Source of the DNA: Arenicella xantha
GTDB lineage: Bacteria; Pseudomonadota; Gammaproteobacteria; Arenicellales; Arenicellaceae
Direction of reading: 5' to 3'
Length of the DNA: 64,000 nucleotides
Assembly (NCBI RefSeq): GCF_003315245.1
Contig: NZ_QNRT01000002.1
Coordinates: forward strand, 62,001 to 126,000
In this document: positions 44,564 through 53,312 of the stretch, one piece after another
Layout: each line of letters starts with the position of its first letter
Position numbering within the stretch: the first letter of the stretch is position 1
Notes under the pieces: model-generated
The model's database searches: none
What the model was told of the DNA's origin: nothing
The model's input: only the letters and a program-made list of their open reading frames with translations
Position numbers and translations under genes: made by a program

Positions 44564-46141
44564 CTACATCGGCGAGGCCATCCACTCCCTACCCTTCAAC
44601 ATCGCATGCCAGTAAATTGCGGGTAAGATATTGGCCTTGAGTATCCAAGCAAACTTCGTCGGTTTAGTACCATTATTTAGCCACGCTGGAAATGACGGAG
44701 CTAATTTTCCACCATAAGTGAATTCCGCCAATACAATTTTGCCACGTTCTACTGTAAGCGGACACGAGCCATAGCCATCGTAGGCGACACGCGACTGATT
44801 GCTGGCAAACACATTTGCAATATTCTGAGCCACCACTGGTGCTTGTTTACGAGCTGCAGCCATGGTCTTTGCATTGCCAGTGTTCATTACATCGCCAGCG
44901 CCCCAGATATTTGGATACTGTTTGTGTTGCAATGTTGCAGGGTCGACATCTAACCATCCTGCGGCATCGCTCAACTCGCATTCGCGAATAAATTGCGGTG
45001 CTCGCTGCGGTGGGCATACATGCAAAAAGTCGAACTTAGTTTCCACGATTCGTTCTTGTCCGTCGCCATCAACCTGCTTAAACCAAGCCGTTTTAGTGTT
45101 GCCGTCGACTTTCATCAAGGTGTGCGAAAGCTTCAATTGAGCACGGTATTTTTCGATATAGCTCATCAGTGCTGGCACGTACTCTTGCACACCGAACAGG
45201 ACGCCGCCAGCATTGTAAAATTCAATATCGATATCCTTTAATCGGTTTGAGCTAAGCCACTCCGAAGCCGAAAGGTAGAGCGCTTTTTGCGGTGCGCCGG
45301 CGCACTTGATGGGCATCGGTGGTTGCGTGAAAATCGCTTTTCCCTGCTTCAAATTCTGTACCAACTCCCACGTGTACGGAGCGAGGTCATATCGATAATT
45401 AGAAGTGACCCCATTTTTACCAAGAGTCTCCTCTAAGCCTTCAATGCCGGCCCAATTGAGTTCTAGACCGGGCGCAATAACCAATTGCTGATAGCTGACC
45501 GTGCCGCCATCATCAAGGCTCACGTTATTGTCGTTTGGTGTAAAGCCCGTCACGGCTGCTTGAAGCCACTGCACTCCAGAAGGTATGACGTCTTTAGTCA
45601 TTCTATGTGTGCTCTTAACGTCAAATACTCCCCCACCGACCATAGTCCAGCCAGGTTGATAGTAGTGATCGTCCGATGGGTCGATGACCGCAATGGTCAC
45701 TGATTTATTGCGCTTCCTTAGGCTGGCGGCCGTCGCGATACCAGCCGAGCCGGCACCAACTATGACAACATCAAATGCGCGATTATTAGCGCCAGTTGGC
45801 GCGGCACTTTTTGGCAATGTGTTAGCGCGCTCAAAAATGACTTTTGAACGAGCTCCAGACCGACAATAAGCGTGAATCTTCTTGCAAGAGGCCAGTAATT
45901 GGTGGAATTCTTCAAGCTGCGCATCGCTGAGCTTTCCGGGTTCGAATGGAATCGCGTACGCGTCAATTCCAAGCTTTTCCGCAGCGGTTTTGATTTCGTC
46001 ATAACTAGGCTGTTCAGCAGACTCGCCATCGGGTCGGTTGCATACCAGAATTTCCACGCCGTCGGCTTTCAAACGAGTGATGTCATCCGGCAAAATCTGA
46101 TCGGAGACGGACATTGAGGCGTTTATTTTTTCGATTTTCAT
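44564..46141 (-). CDS. Phosphatase-like (DUF442) domain fused to sulfide:quinone oxidoreductase-type flavoprotein
   Basis: Residues 1-115 are a DUF442/beta-lactamase-hydrolase-like dual-specificity phosphatase segment with HAYCRSGARSKV (Cx5R). From about 125 a flavoprotein of the SQR/FCC family begins: VVIVGAGSAGIATAASLRKRNK (FAD motif), DHYYQPGWTMVGGG, and the second nucleotide-binding half, WGAGDVMN. Such fusions are reported as phosphatase/oxidoreductase proteins. It oxidises sulfide to persulfide or sulfane sulfur at the inner membrane with quinone as acceptor. ATG 46141 is preceded by AAAGGAGTAGC. It is the second gene of an operon with a persulfide dioxygenase-like MBL protein and SulP. 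Confidence 0.9.
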   Translation of the reverse strand: MKIEKINASMSVSDQILPDDITRLKADGVEILVCNRPDGESAEQPSYDEIKTAAEKLGIDAYAIPFEPGKLSDAQLEEFHQLLASCKKIHAYCRSGARSKVIFERANTLPKSAAPTGANNRAFDVVIVGAGSAGIATAASLRKRNKSVTIAVIDPSDDHYYQPGWTMVGGGVFDVKSTHRMTKDVIPSGVQWLQAAVTGFTPNDNNVSLDDGGTVSYQQLVIAPGLELNWAGIEGLEETLGKNGVTSNYRYDLAPYTWELVQNLKQGKAIFTQPPMPIKCAGAPQKALYLSASEWLSSNRLKDIDIEFYNAGGVLFGVQEYVPALMSYIEKYRAQLKLSHTLMKVDGNTKTAWFKQVDGDGQERIVETKFDFLHVCPPQRAPQFIRECELSDAAGWLDVDPATLQHKQYPNIWGAGDVMNTGNAKTMAAARKQAPVVAQNIANVFASNQSRVAYDGYGSCPLTVERGKIVLAEFTYGGKLAPSFPAWLNNGTKPTKFAWILKANILPAIYWHAMLKGREWMASPM

Positions 46142-46179
46142 TTCGGTGCTACTCCTTTGGTGGTCGTGGGCGGTTGATA

Positions 46180-47085
46180 CTATTGCGAATGTGCAATGAG
46201 TATTTTCTTTAGGCCTGCGACCGGAATTTTCAGATAAGTCGTTTGATTATCCTCTGGTTCAGGAAAGTGACCTGCTCGCATGTTTACCTGCAATGAAGGC
46301 AGAATAAGGCGCGGCATGCCTAAGCTGGCATCTCGAGTTTGCCGCATCGTCACGAACGCATCTTCTGATATGCTGTCATTTACGTGGATGTTCGAGCGCT
46401 TTTGCTCTGCTACCGTGGTCAAATATTCTAATTCTCGGCCGTTTGGTTGATAGTCGTGACACATAAACAGGCGCGTGTCGTCAGGCAGACTTAAGACCTT
46501 TTTAATTGATCTATAGAGTATCCGCGCATCGCCACCGGGGAAATCGGCGCGTGCTGTGCCACCATCAGGCATAAACAATGTGTCACCAACGAAAGCCGCA
46601 TCACCAATCAAATGCGTCATGCAGGCTGGGGTATGTCCTGGAGTATGAATTGCACGACCTTCAAGCGCGCCGATTTGGTAGCGCTCATCGTCATCAAACA
46701 ACACATCGAACTGCGAGCCATCACGCTCAAACTCGGTGCCTTCATTAAACGTTTTACCGAAAACACCCTGAACATCGACGATATGTTTACCAATTGCAAT
46801 TTTTCCGCCCAGAACTGACTGAATATAGGGCGCAGCGGATATATGGTCAGCATGAACGTGAGTTTCTAACAAGTACACCACGTTTAGGCCTTTTTTGTTA
46901 ACGCAATCAATTATTTTATTAGCACCATCATAGGCAACGGTGCCGGACGGATAATCGAAATCGAGTACTGAATCAACGATTGCGCAAGCGCTTGAAGTCG
47001 GGTCTTTAACGATATAGGAAAAGGTGTTTGAGTCTTCGTCAAAAAACGGAAGGACTTCAGGTTTCACTGGTTTTTGATTTGTCAT
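46180..47085 (-). CDS. Persulfide dioxygenase-like metallo-beta-lactamase fold protein
   Basis: The motif HVHADHISAAPYIQS (H-x-H-x-D-H) is the metal site, followed by GHTPACMTHLIGD and a C-terminal H (MCHDYQPNGRE). The length of 301 residues and the context fit the ETHE1/Blh persulfide dioxygenase group, which oxidises glutathione persulfide to sulfite. It leads the sulfide operon; ATG 47085 has GAGGTAAGCC before it. It is downstream of a clear -24/-12 promoter, so it should require sigma-54 and the FisR-like activator. Confidence 0.9.
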   Translation of the reverse strand: MTNQKPVKPEVLPFFDEDSNTFSYIVKDPTSSACAIVDSVLDFDYPSGTVAYDGANKIIDCVNKKGLNVVYLLETHVHADHISAAPYIQSVLGGKIAIGKHIVDVQGVFGKTFNEGTEFERDGSQFDVLFDDDERYQIGALEGRAIHTPGHTPACMTHLIGDAAFVGDTLFMPDGGTARADFPGGDARILYRSIKKVLSLPDDTRLFMCHDYQPNGRELEYLTTVAEQKRSNIHVNDSISEDAFVTMRQTRDASLGMPRLILPSLQVNMRAGHFPEPEDNQTTYLKIPVAGLKKILIAHSQ

Positions 47086-47185
47086 ATTAGGCTTACCTCT
47101 TTGAGTTTATTCTTCGCTGGGGCCGAGGTTTTATGGTGATTTCAGCCCAAATCGAATGCGTTGTGAATTTCTATGAATCGTATTA

Positions 47186-47203
47186 AGCATAAGTCGTGCC
47201 AAC
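47186..47203 (-). promoter_or_regulatory. Sigma-54 (-24/-12) promoter of the sulfide operon
   Basis: Read on the minus strand, TTGGCACGACTTATGCTT has TGGCACG, the -24 element, and TGC of the -12 element, with the GG and GC dinucleotides exactly 12 bases apart as required. It lies about 100 bases upstream of the MBL gene start. Confidence 0.8.
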
Positions 47204-47252
47204 TTCAAAATGGCGAACTTGTTGGGGGATATAGGGTTAGATTCATGCATTC

Positions 47253-47290
47253 TTTGTCATTATTGACATATCTGTGCTATTAATGACAAA
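47253..47290. promoter_or_regulatory. Inverted repeat, possible FisR binding site
   Basis: TTTGTCATTA (47253-47262) and TAATGACAAA (47281-47290) form 10-base inverted arms 18 bases apart; GTCATTATTGAC is also internally symmetric. It sits about 50-90 bases upstream of the sigma-54 promoter, right for an activator site, and overlaps the start region of the activator gene, so autoregulation is possible. Confidence 0.45.
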
Positions 47291-48626
47291 AATCCTGCGC
47301 TTAGTTCAAATTATGCAAAACCACGACAACATGGGGCAAATGCTCGAAGCCTACGATGTGCCAGCTATTTTAGTTACCGCGGACTATGAGATTTTGGCGA
47401 GCAATACAAAATATCGTGAGAGCTTCGGTGAAATAGATTGGCAAACTAAGCCCCGTTGCTATGCAGTCTCTCATGGTTACAATCGTCCGTGCGACCAAGC
47501 TGGAGAAGACTGCCCCTTATTGGCGGCTAAGGAGTCGAAACACAAAGAGACAGTTCTGCACATCCACCAAACGCCAAATGGGCGCGAGCATGTAGACGTC
47601 GAAATGATTCCGATCTTTGACGAGCAGGATCAGTTGAGTTTTTTCGTTGAACTATTAAAACCAGTGCCCTTAGCGAGCGGCAGTTTGGGAACCCAGAAGA
47701 TGTTGGGCTCCAGTCAGGCGTTCGAGAGGATGCTTCGATCTGTAACCCAAGTAGCGAATAGTAACGCCAGCGTATTGCTGCTGGGCGAATCAGGCACCGG
47801 CAAGGAGCTCGTAAGCCAAACGATACATATGGCAAGTAAACGCAGCGACCAAGCTTTGGTGACACTAGAATGTTCAGGTTTAAGCGAGACCTTAATTGAG
47901 AGTGAGTTATTTGGACACAAAAAAGGTGCATTCACCGGCGCTAATTCTGATAAGCCTGGCCTCGTTGAGAAGGCGCATGGAGGCACACTCTTTCTTGATG
48001 AAATTGGTGATGTTTCGCTAGCCACTCAAGTAAAACTGCTGCGACTCATTGAAAGCAAGACATTCCGCCGAGTTGGTGGCACCGAAGTTCGCACTGCCGA
48101 TTTCAGATTGATCTGCGCAACCCATCGTGATCTAGCGAACTTGATTGAGCAAGGGCTATTTCGACTAGACCTTTATTATCGAATTAATGTATTTCCAATT
48201 CTGATACCGTCACTTGATGACAGGCTGTCGGACATACCTCAGTTAGTGGAGCATTTCCTTAGGCTTGAGGACGAGAGCTTACATATTACTCAATCGGCCA
48301 TCGACGTGTTACAGCATCATCGCTATCGCGGCAATATTCGAGAGCTTAGGAATATCATTGATCGAGCCGTGGTACTTTGTGAAACAAATATAATAGATGA
48401 GACCGTAATCACTGAGTGTATTGATTTAGACCGCTCTCTACATCACGCTCCGAGTTTGACATCGAAGCACGCCCTCTCTTTGCGAGATATCGAAGCTGAG
48501 TATCTAAACGACCTAATGAAGCAGTGTCGAGGCGATAAACAAAAAGTTGCCAATATCGCTAAAGTGAGCTTACGGACACTCTATCGAAAGCTTGACCGGT
48601 ATGCCATAAGCGAGGCTGACACTTAA
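47283..48626 (+). CDS. fisR: FisR-type sigma-54 activator of sulfide oxidation
   Basis: Domains: a PAS-like sensor (1-125), AAA+ domain (about 145-365, with GESGTGKE and GAFTGA, the sigma-54 contact loop) and a C-terminal Fis helix-turn-helix (KVANIAKVSLRTLYRKLDRY). Counting from the longest start (GTG 47274), the sensor has Cys62, Cys73 and Cys80, spaced 11 and 7, the same spacing as Cys53, Cys64 and Cys71 of the published Cupriavidus FisR, which sense sulfane sulfur. It is divergent from the sulfide operon with its sigma-54 promoter. I use ATG 47283; GTG 47274, ATG 47313 and ATG 47331 are alternatives, and none has a clear ribosome-binding site. Confidence 0.9.
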   Translation: MTKILRLVQIMQNHDNMGQMLEAYDVPAILVTADYEILASNTKYRESFGEIDWQTKPRCYAVSHGYNRPCDQAGEDCPLLAAKESKHKETVLHIHQTPNGREHVDVEMIPIFDEQDQLSFFVELLKPVPLASGSLGTQKMLGSSQAFERMLRSVTQVANSNASVLLLGESGTGKELVSQTIHMASKRSDQALVTLECSGLSETLIESELFGHKKGAFTGANSDKPGLVEKAHGGTLFLDEIGDVSLATQVKLLRLIESKTFRRVGGTEVRTADFRLICATHRDLANLIEQGLFRLDLYYRINVFPILIPSLDDRLSDIPQLVEHFLRLEDESLHITQSAIDVLQHHRYRGNIRELRNIIDRAVVLCETNIIDETVITECIDLDRSLHHAPSLTSKHALSLRDIEAEYLNDLMKQCRGDKQKVANIAKVSLRTLYRKLDRYAISEADT

Positions 48627-48716
48627 GATTAGACGTGCTAACTTTGCTTAAATACATTCTTTAAGCGACTGTTAAATAAAGGAATATGTGAAAATAAAAG
48701 CCGCTATTTTAACCAA

Positions 48717-48745
48717 CTGGAAGCTTATCAAGAGCGAGCTTCCAG
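48717..48745. terminator. Hairpin between fisR-like gene and DUF4156 gene
   Basis: CTGGAAGCT and AGCTTCCAG form a 9-bp stem with an 11-base loop between two convergent genes. No U-run follows. Confidence 0.4.
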
Positions 48746-48771
48746 CTAAGCAATGTGAATTGATATGTTAA

Positions 48772-49113
48772 CTAGGGCAAACAACGAAAAATAGCGAATG
48801 TTTGCTGTCCATCTTGGATCTTGGATGTAGCGGCAATTGTGTCTCCTTGTCGCTCAACGGCATCATTCATCGCCAGCGTTTGTAGTTCCTGCCGAACCTT
48901 CTCAGCACTTCGATTGAGTACCGACACTGAGTCCTTAGTGTAGGCAGTCACTGAGCCAAGATTTCGGCAATCAGTGACTCTGTCCAGTGGCACAACGCGC
49001 ACACGCTCAGCACCTGGTGTTTTTTTTACCCAAGTACAACCGGTTACTATCGTTGATGTAATCAAAATGGTCATACATAACACCGGAAGCTTTTTGGAAC
49101 GAGTTCTAAGCAT
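48772..49113 (-). CDS. DUF4156-like lipoprotein
   Basis: The signal peptide ends in a lipobox with Cys26 (STIVTGCTWVK). The mature 88 residues have W-x-K, GAERVRVVPLDRVTDCRNLGSVTAYT, and the paired cysteines (DCRNLG and IFRCLP) of DUF4156 proteins. It sits in the envelope; function unknown. It stands alone between the sulfide locus and the PepSY pair. Confidence 0.75.
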   Translation of the reverse strand: MLRTRSKKLPVLCMTILITSTIVTGCTWVKKTPGAERVRVVPLDRVTDCRNLGSVTAYTKDSVSVLNRSAEKVRQELQTLAMNDAVERQGDTIAATSKIQDGQQTFAIFRCLP

Positions 49114-49386
49114 AGATTTTCTCCAACAGTGTGCGTTCGCCGCATCAAAAGTGAATCATTAATTTAGCCTTCAATATTACTCTAGTTAAACACTAGCGCT
49201 AGCTGGCTGTCAGTTTTGTAACCTCGTAAGCATAAAACAGACGCCTAACTTAATAATCTAAGATAGAACAAACAGACATGTTTAGATAATCGAGTATGAA
49301 ACATGGATTGCACGACCACTTGGATGATGGCGCTACTTAAGCTAGAGTAAGCGCCTCCACCAAACGACCCACATAATTACCTGCTC

Positions 49387-50109
49387 TTGAAAGCCAGTCG
49401 ACTCTCTCAGAAATTGCATAAATGGTTAGGACTGCTGGTTGGCCTACAGCTACTGATTTGGACTCTCAGTGGTTTGTATATGGTCGTGATAGATATCGAT
49501 ATTATCCATGGCGATCACTTAGTTGTGGAACCTTCAAATCAGCTCGATTTAATCGACTGGCCTTCGCTGCCGCCAACATTGTTTGAGACGCTCGCTAAAG
49601 CCAACCCTGAAGCTCAATCGATATCGCTGAATTTACTTAGAAGTCAGCTAATGTACCATGTTGACAACCCTAACAAGACCACTCTATACGATGCAAAATC
49701 TGGCTTAACGGTGGCTGATCTGACAGTCGAGGAAGCTCACCAACAAGCCCAGCAATACTATGCTGGCGATGCTGAAATCAGTAGCGCAACTCTAATAGAG
49801 GCCAATCCACCATCTGAAATTGGTTCTCGTGCCCTGCCCTTATGGCGTATTGATTTTGATGATATATGGGGATCAAGCCTATATATTTCTCCTCAAACTG
49901 GTGAATTAGTAAGCAAGCGACATACGCTGTGGCGAGTGTTCGATTTCGCGTGGATGCTCCATATTATGGATTACGACGAGCGGGAGAATGTCAATAATGG
50001 CATCTTACGGATCACCTCGAGTCTAGCTCTGCTGCTGGTTTTCAGCGGCGTTTGGTACTTGTACTTCCGACTTAATTTGGGTCGTATTTGGCGGAGAAAA
50101 GCACAGTGA
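49387..50109 (+). CDS. PepSY-domain membrane protein 1
   Basis: The 240-residue protein begins with helix LHKWLGLLVGLQLLIWTLSGLYMVV and ends with ITSSLALLLVFSGVWYLYFRLNLG; between are periplasmic PepSY-like stretches, including PLWRIDFDDIWGSSLYISPQTGELVSKR. An HTLWRVFDFAWMLHIMDY motif carries histidine and aromatic residues. The only usable start is TTG 49387 with no good ribosome-binding site. It overlaps its paralogue by four bases (GTGA). Role: probably assists metal or heme reduction at the inner membrane; unproven. Confidence 0.8.
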   Translation: MKASRLSQKLHKWLGLLVGLQLLIWTLSGLYMVVIDIDIIHGDHLVVEPSNQLDLIDWPSLPPTLFETLAKANPEAQSISLNLLRSQLMYHVDNPNKTTLYDAKSGLTVADLTVEEAHQQAQQYYAGDAEISSATLIEANPPSEIGSRALPLWRIDFDDIWGSSLYISPQTGELVSKRHTLWRVFDFAWMLHIMDYDERENVNNGILRITSSLALLLVFSGVWYLYFRLNLGRIWRRKAQ

Positions 50110-50810
50110 CACTGCGTTTTCTGCATAAGTGGCTCGGCGTGGTTATCGGCTTGCAAGTGATAATATGGGTAGTCAGTGGCATGCTGATTAGTTTTATTGA
50201 TCATAAAACAGTTTCTGGTCGACTAACTCGTACGCCCCAAGACTTGCCTGCCATAGCCCAGGTAAAAGCGCCGTTATTTCCAATTCAGAAACTGATTGCG
50301 TCGGCACCAACATCTCAGGTCAGTTCAGTCGCATTAACGACCTTCATGCAAACCTTGAGTTATCGCTTAGAAACGCCTAGCGGCCCACTTTTTTATGATG
50401 CGACAACTGGCCGCCCTCTGACCGTATCGAAGCAGGAAGTGCAACAAGTGGCGGTACAAAGCTATCAAGGTGACGGCCGATTAATGTCTGTTGAATACCT
50501 TAAAAGCGGAAGTCGTGACGATAATATTAAGGACGCTGCCTGGCGCGCCAACTTTGATGATGACCTCGCTACACGAGTTTACATTTCTACCGCCGACGCG
50601 TCGGTTCTGGCGCATCGAAACCGTTACTGGAAAGTGGTCGACTTTCTGCTAATGTTGCACTTCATGGACTATCCTCGAAAGCATAATTTCAATAACCCGC
50701 AAATACTGATTGTGGCATTTTTGACATTATGGTTAGCAATCTCAGGAGTATTGCTGGTGATGACGACCTTTACACGTCGTGATTTTACTCGGCGTGGCTT
50801 AGTTCGCTAA
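50106..50810 (+). CDS. PepSY-domain membrane protein 2
   Basis: This paralogue of the preceding protein (LHKWLGVVIGLQVIIWVVSGMLISF, then AAWRANFDDDLATRVYISTADASVLAHR and RYWKVVDFLLMLHFMDY) starts at GTG 50106, which overlaps the previous stop as GTGA and has GGAGAAAA ten bases before it. The 235 residues include two membrane segments and a periplasmic PepSY region. The two genes are a recent-looking tandem duplication and may form a heterodimer. Confidence 0.82.
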   Translation: MTLRFLHKWLGVVIGLQVIIWVVSGMLISFIDHKTVSGRLTRTPQDLPAIAQVKAPLFPIQKLIASAPTSQVSSVALTTFMQTLSYRLETPSGPLFYDATTGRPLTVSKQEVQQVAVQSYQGDGRLMSVEYLKSGSRDDNIKDAAWRANFDDDLATRVYISTADASVLAHRNRYWKVVDFLLMLHFMDYPRKHNFNNPQILIVAFLTLWLAISGVLLVMTTFTRRDFTRRGLVR

Positions 50811-50829
50811 AGCGCTTGGCGCGACTTAC

Positions 50830-50909
50830 GTTTTTGCTTTGCATAGTTTTTGCTTTGCATAGTTTTTGCTTTGCATAGTTTTTGCTTTGCATAGTTTTAG
50901 CTCTGTATA
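50830..50909. repeat. Tandem repeat of 16 bp at the end of the Lnt-like gene
   Basis: Five units of GTTTTTGCTTTGCATA; copies 1-4 are exact and copy 5 is diverged. The last copy overlaps the final codons and stop (50897) of the minus-strand Lnt-like gene, so the array probably grew from that 3' end. Confidence 0.9.
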
Positions 50910-52531
50910 GTTGCTGATCTCACTAGCGCCAAACCACAAATGAGAATGAGTAGAGCCAGCAATGCGCGATCAAATAAAGCCGGATGTTGGCTATAAAATG
51001 AGCCTTGTGCCTTATTCGAAATCGGCACGTCGACCAAGTAGCCCGCAGCACGTCTGAAATCTGACTCAAATAGTCTATCCCCACTCGGTGAAACGACAAT
51101 TGACGGCCCGTTGTTAGTGACGTGTACCAGCGGGAGCCGGTTTTCGACAGCTCTGAGCGTCGATGACATAATATGTTGATAAGGTTGAATACTTGAACCA
51201 AACCAACCGTCATTTGATAGCCCCAGCAACAACCCGCCGGGTCTGTCTGTTTGACCACGCTCTAGGCGGGACTTGTGAACCGCTGTGCCAACGAATGCAG
51301 GAAATGTTGTTTCATAACAAATCAACGGAATTATTGTGGCCGACTCGGTGTCAAACGACAAAAACTGATCTCCGGCCTGAATTTCATTGAGAAAGTCTCC
51401 CAACCAACGTTTAATCGCCGCCTTGGAAGCCGGTTCGCCTACGAACCATGGCAAATATTCACCGAAAGGAATGCGCTTTAATTTTTGATATTGGCCTAAC
51501 TCAGAGCCTGTAGCATCGATCATAATGGCCGTATTGTATTGGCTCTCAATTTTCCCAGTCAAAGCGTTGCGTCGCTGACTGGTATCCTGAAAAATTAGCT
51601 GCACCGCAAGGTCTTGAGTTCGTGCGGCAAACGCATGTTGAACCTGCTGATGATTCAAATATCCTTTAGGTTGTGCTTCCGGCCATACGACTATTTTCGC
51701 GCCGAGTTCACTTAAGCGCTCGGTCATGTGCATCTCTGGCGGAAAGCTAAGGCTATAGCCTACATGCTGAATAGTCTTGCCCAGAGTCGGCGTCTCGTTG
51801 GGTTGCACAATGCCAACTTTAAGCTTGTCCCATGCCGTCGTTTCTTGCTGCCACCACCGATAGGAAGAGTGGCCATATGAAAACCAGACTATTACGATGA
51901 ACCCAGCAATCAACCATGCCAGTTTACCTGGAGCTTCACCACGAGGTGCGAGCGGAATAAACCGATGAATCGAGTAAAAAACAATAATATTCACCAAAGC
52001 GATCAGCGCATCAAGTCCGTGGGTTCCAACCCACTGCGTGGCTTGCAGCGCTGGTAAGAAGTCGCTCTGAGTTTCAGCAAGTTTCATCGGAAACAACACT
52101 GGGAAATAGACTGTCATCGCCGCCACGATGATTGGAAACAAAAGAAACTCTGATACCGTTGTAGCGCGGCGAAGCCACTGAAATATCAAGGTGATTGCGG
52201 CAATTTGATGTGCACAATATAACCACACAATGAAGGCTAACAAGGTGCTCTCAAGCCGAGTTAAGCCTTTTGACAACACAATAAAATCGACCATCCAGTA
52301 CATAGCCATTGCATACGCAACTAAGCCACCAAACAGTCCTAGTAGATAGCTACGCTTGAGTGACGCTTTTTCCAACGCAAAAAGCAAAGGCACGAAAGCG
52401 ATCCAAGTGAAGAAAAAGTCACTTTGCCGAATAAATGCCGCGGACAACAACGCTGCGAAAATGAACATCAGCATGAGTTGCTTTAACCACATGTTCATTC
52501 CGACCAAACGCGTCTTATTCCGATTAATCAC
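50897..52531 (-). CDS. Apolipoprotein N-acyltransferase-like protein (Lnt)
   Basis: The 544-residue protein has N-terminal membrane helices (SYLLGLFGGLVAYAMAMYWMVDF) and a nitrilase domain with the triad in order: Glu in KIVVWPEAQPKGYL, Lys in YQKLKRIPFGEYLPWF and Cys in IIPLICYETTFP. A last helix ends it. It would N-acylate lipoproteins at the inner membrane. It is the last gene of the polyester-hydrolase operon, overlapping the foldase-like gene by 8 bases, rather than in the usual corC/ybeZ-type locus, so it is probably an extra copy. The helix and loop lengths differ from E. coli Lnt (512 residues). Confidence 0.85.
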   Translation of the reverse strand: MINRNKTRLVGMNMWLKQLMLMFIFAALLSAAFIRQSDFFFTWIAFVPLLFALEKASLKRSYLLGLFGGLVAYAMAMYWMVDFIVLSKGLTRLESTLLAFIVWLYCAHQIAAITLIFQWLRRATTVSEFLLFPIIVAAMTVYFPVLFPMKLAETQSDFLPALQATQWVGTHGLDALIALVNIIVFYSIHRFIPLAPRGEAPGKLAWLIAGFIVIVWFSYGHSSYRWWQQETTAWDKLKVGIVQPNETPTLGKTIQHVGYSLSFPPEMHMTERLSELGAKIVVWPEAQPKGYLNHQQVQHAFAARTQDLAVQLIFQDTSQRRNALTGKIESQYNTAIMIDATGSELGQYQKLKRIPFGEYLPWFVGEPASKAAIKRWLGDFLNEIQAGDQFLSFDTESATIIPLICYETTFPAFVGTAVHKSRLERGQTDRPGGLLLGLSNDGWFGSSIQPYQHIMSSTLRAVENRLPLVHVTNNGPSIVVSPSGDRLFESDFRRAAGYLVDVPISNKAQGSFYSQHPALFDRALLALLILICGLALVRSATIQS

Positions 52532-53261
52532 TTATTTTCTGCGAGTTATCGCGAGCCAGCCGAGTCGTTTGATACTCTTGTCGCAAAGTGTTTAAGCGCG
52601 TTACCTTCTGCGCCTTAGTAAGGCTTGGATCGAGTTGAATGAGTCGACGTTGATTTAGGTAATGTGTTGTTATATTTCGCTGGCTAAATAGCGCACTCGC
52701 TTGCTCATGCCCAAAAAAATCTTGTTGTTGCTGCTCTAGGGTTCGATCCAAGGTCTGCAACAACCTATATTTGTCACCATCCAACAGACTGTTGAGCTTG
52801 CTCTGACCTGCTCGGTAAGCGCTCCGGTAGTGATTATATTGTCGCAATAACGGCGCGATTTCCACGCTGCGAGTATCAGGCCAAATTTTAGCCGTTAGTA
52901 AAGCCAGACGACGGTAATCGCTGGGAACCATTTGATCCGGTAGATAGCGGTTGATTGAATGTAGGATCTCAGCCGTTTCAGGGCCGAGGGTCAGCGCCCC
53001 CGACGGGTTAATTTGAACTTTCCAAAGAAGCTTCTCGATGGCATAGAAGTCAATGTTCCCCGCGTAACTTCCCACTGGCTCTGGGTACTTTTCATCTAAG
53101 GTGCGGGGTTGTAGCCATGCCTGCGACGCAGACCTGGTTTCGCTATCAAAGCTTGAGTGATGTAATCGATAATGATGAGCCACAAGCCAGCAAACTATGC
53201 CGATCAGCAAGTAGAACCCGCCCGCTCTGAGTGTACTAGTCAACATAGTCGGTAATGACAC
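52524..53261 (-). CDS. Lipase-foldase (LifO)-like protein 2
   Basis: A single N-terminal helix (LRAGGFYLLIGIVCWLVAHHYRL) anchors a periplasmic, highly helical domain with INPSGALTLGPETAEILHSIN, RQYNHYRSAYRAGQSKLN, and LDPSLTKAQKVTRLNTLRQEYQ. This order of INPSGxLxL, the RxYxxY helix and the final LTxAQKxxRLxxLR helix resembles lipase-specific foldases. It is 245 residues, shorter than typical Lif (about 330), and lacks the RxxFDY signature. It starts at GTG 53261 (ATG 53246 is the alternative) and is 51 bases after the first foldase-like gene. Confidence 0.6.
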   Translation of the reverse strand: MSLPTMLTSTLRAGGFYLLIGIVCWLVAHHYRLHHSSFDSETRSASQAWLQPRTLDEKYPEPVGSYAGNIDFYAIEKLLWKVQINPSGALTLGPETAEILHSINRYLPDQMVPSDYRRLALLTAKIWPDTRSVEIAPLLRQYNHYRSAYRAGQSKLNSLLDGDKYRLLQTLDRTLEQQQQDFFGHEQASALFSQRNITTHYLNQRRLIQLDPSLTKAQKVTRLNTLRQEYQTTRLARDNSQKISD

Positions 53262-53312
53262 GCAAGCAGTGACTTGGGGAAATCAGCCATTCCATTGTCA
53301 CTGACATCGTGT

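Noticed and set aside
50830-50909. Possible CRISPR or repeat-based integration site
   Set aside because: Units are 16 bp, contiguous, lack spacers, and no integrase is nearby.
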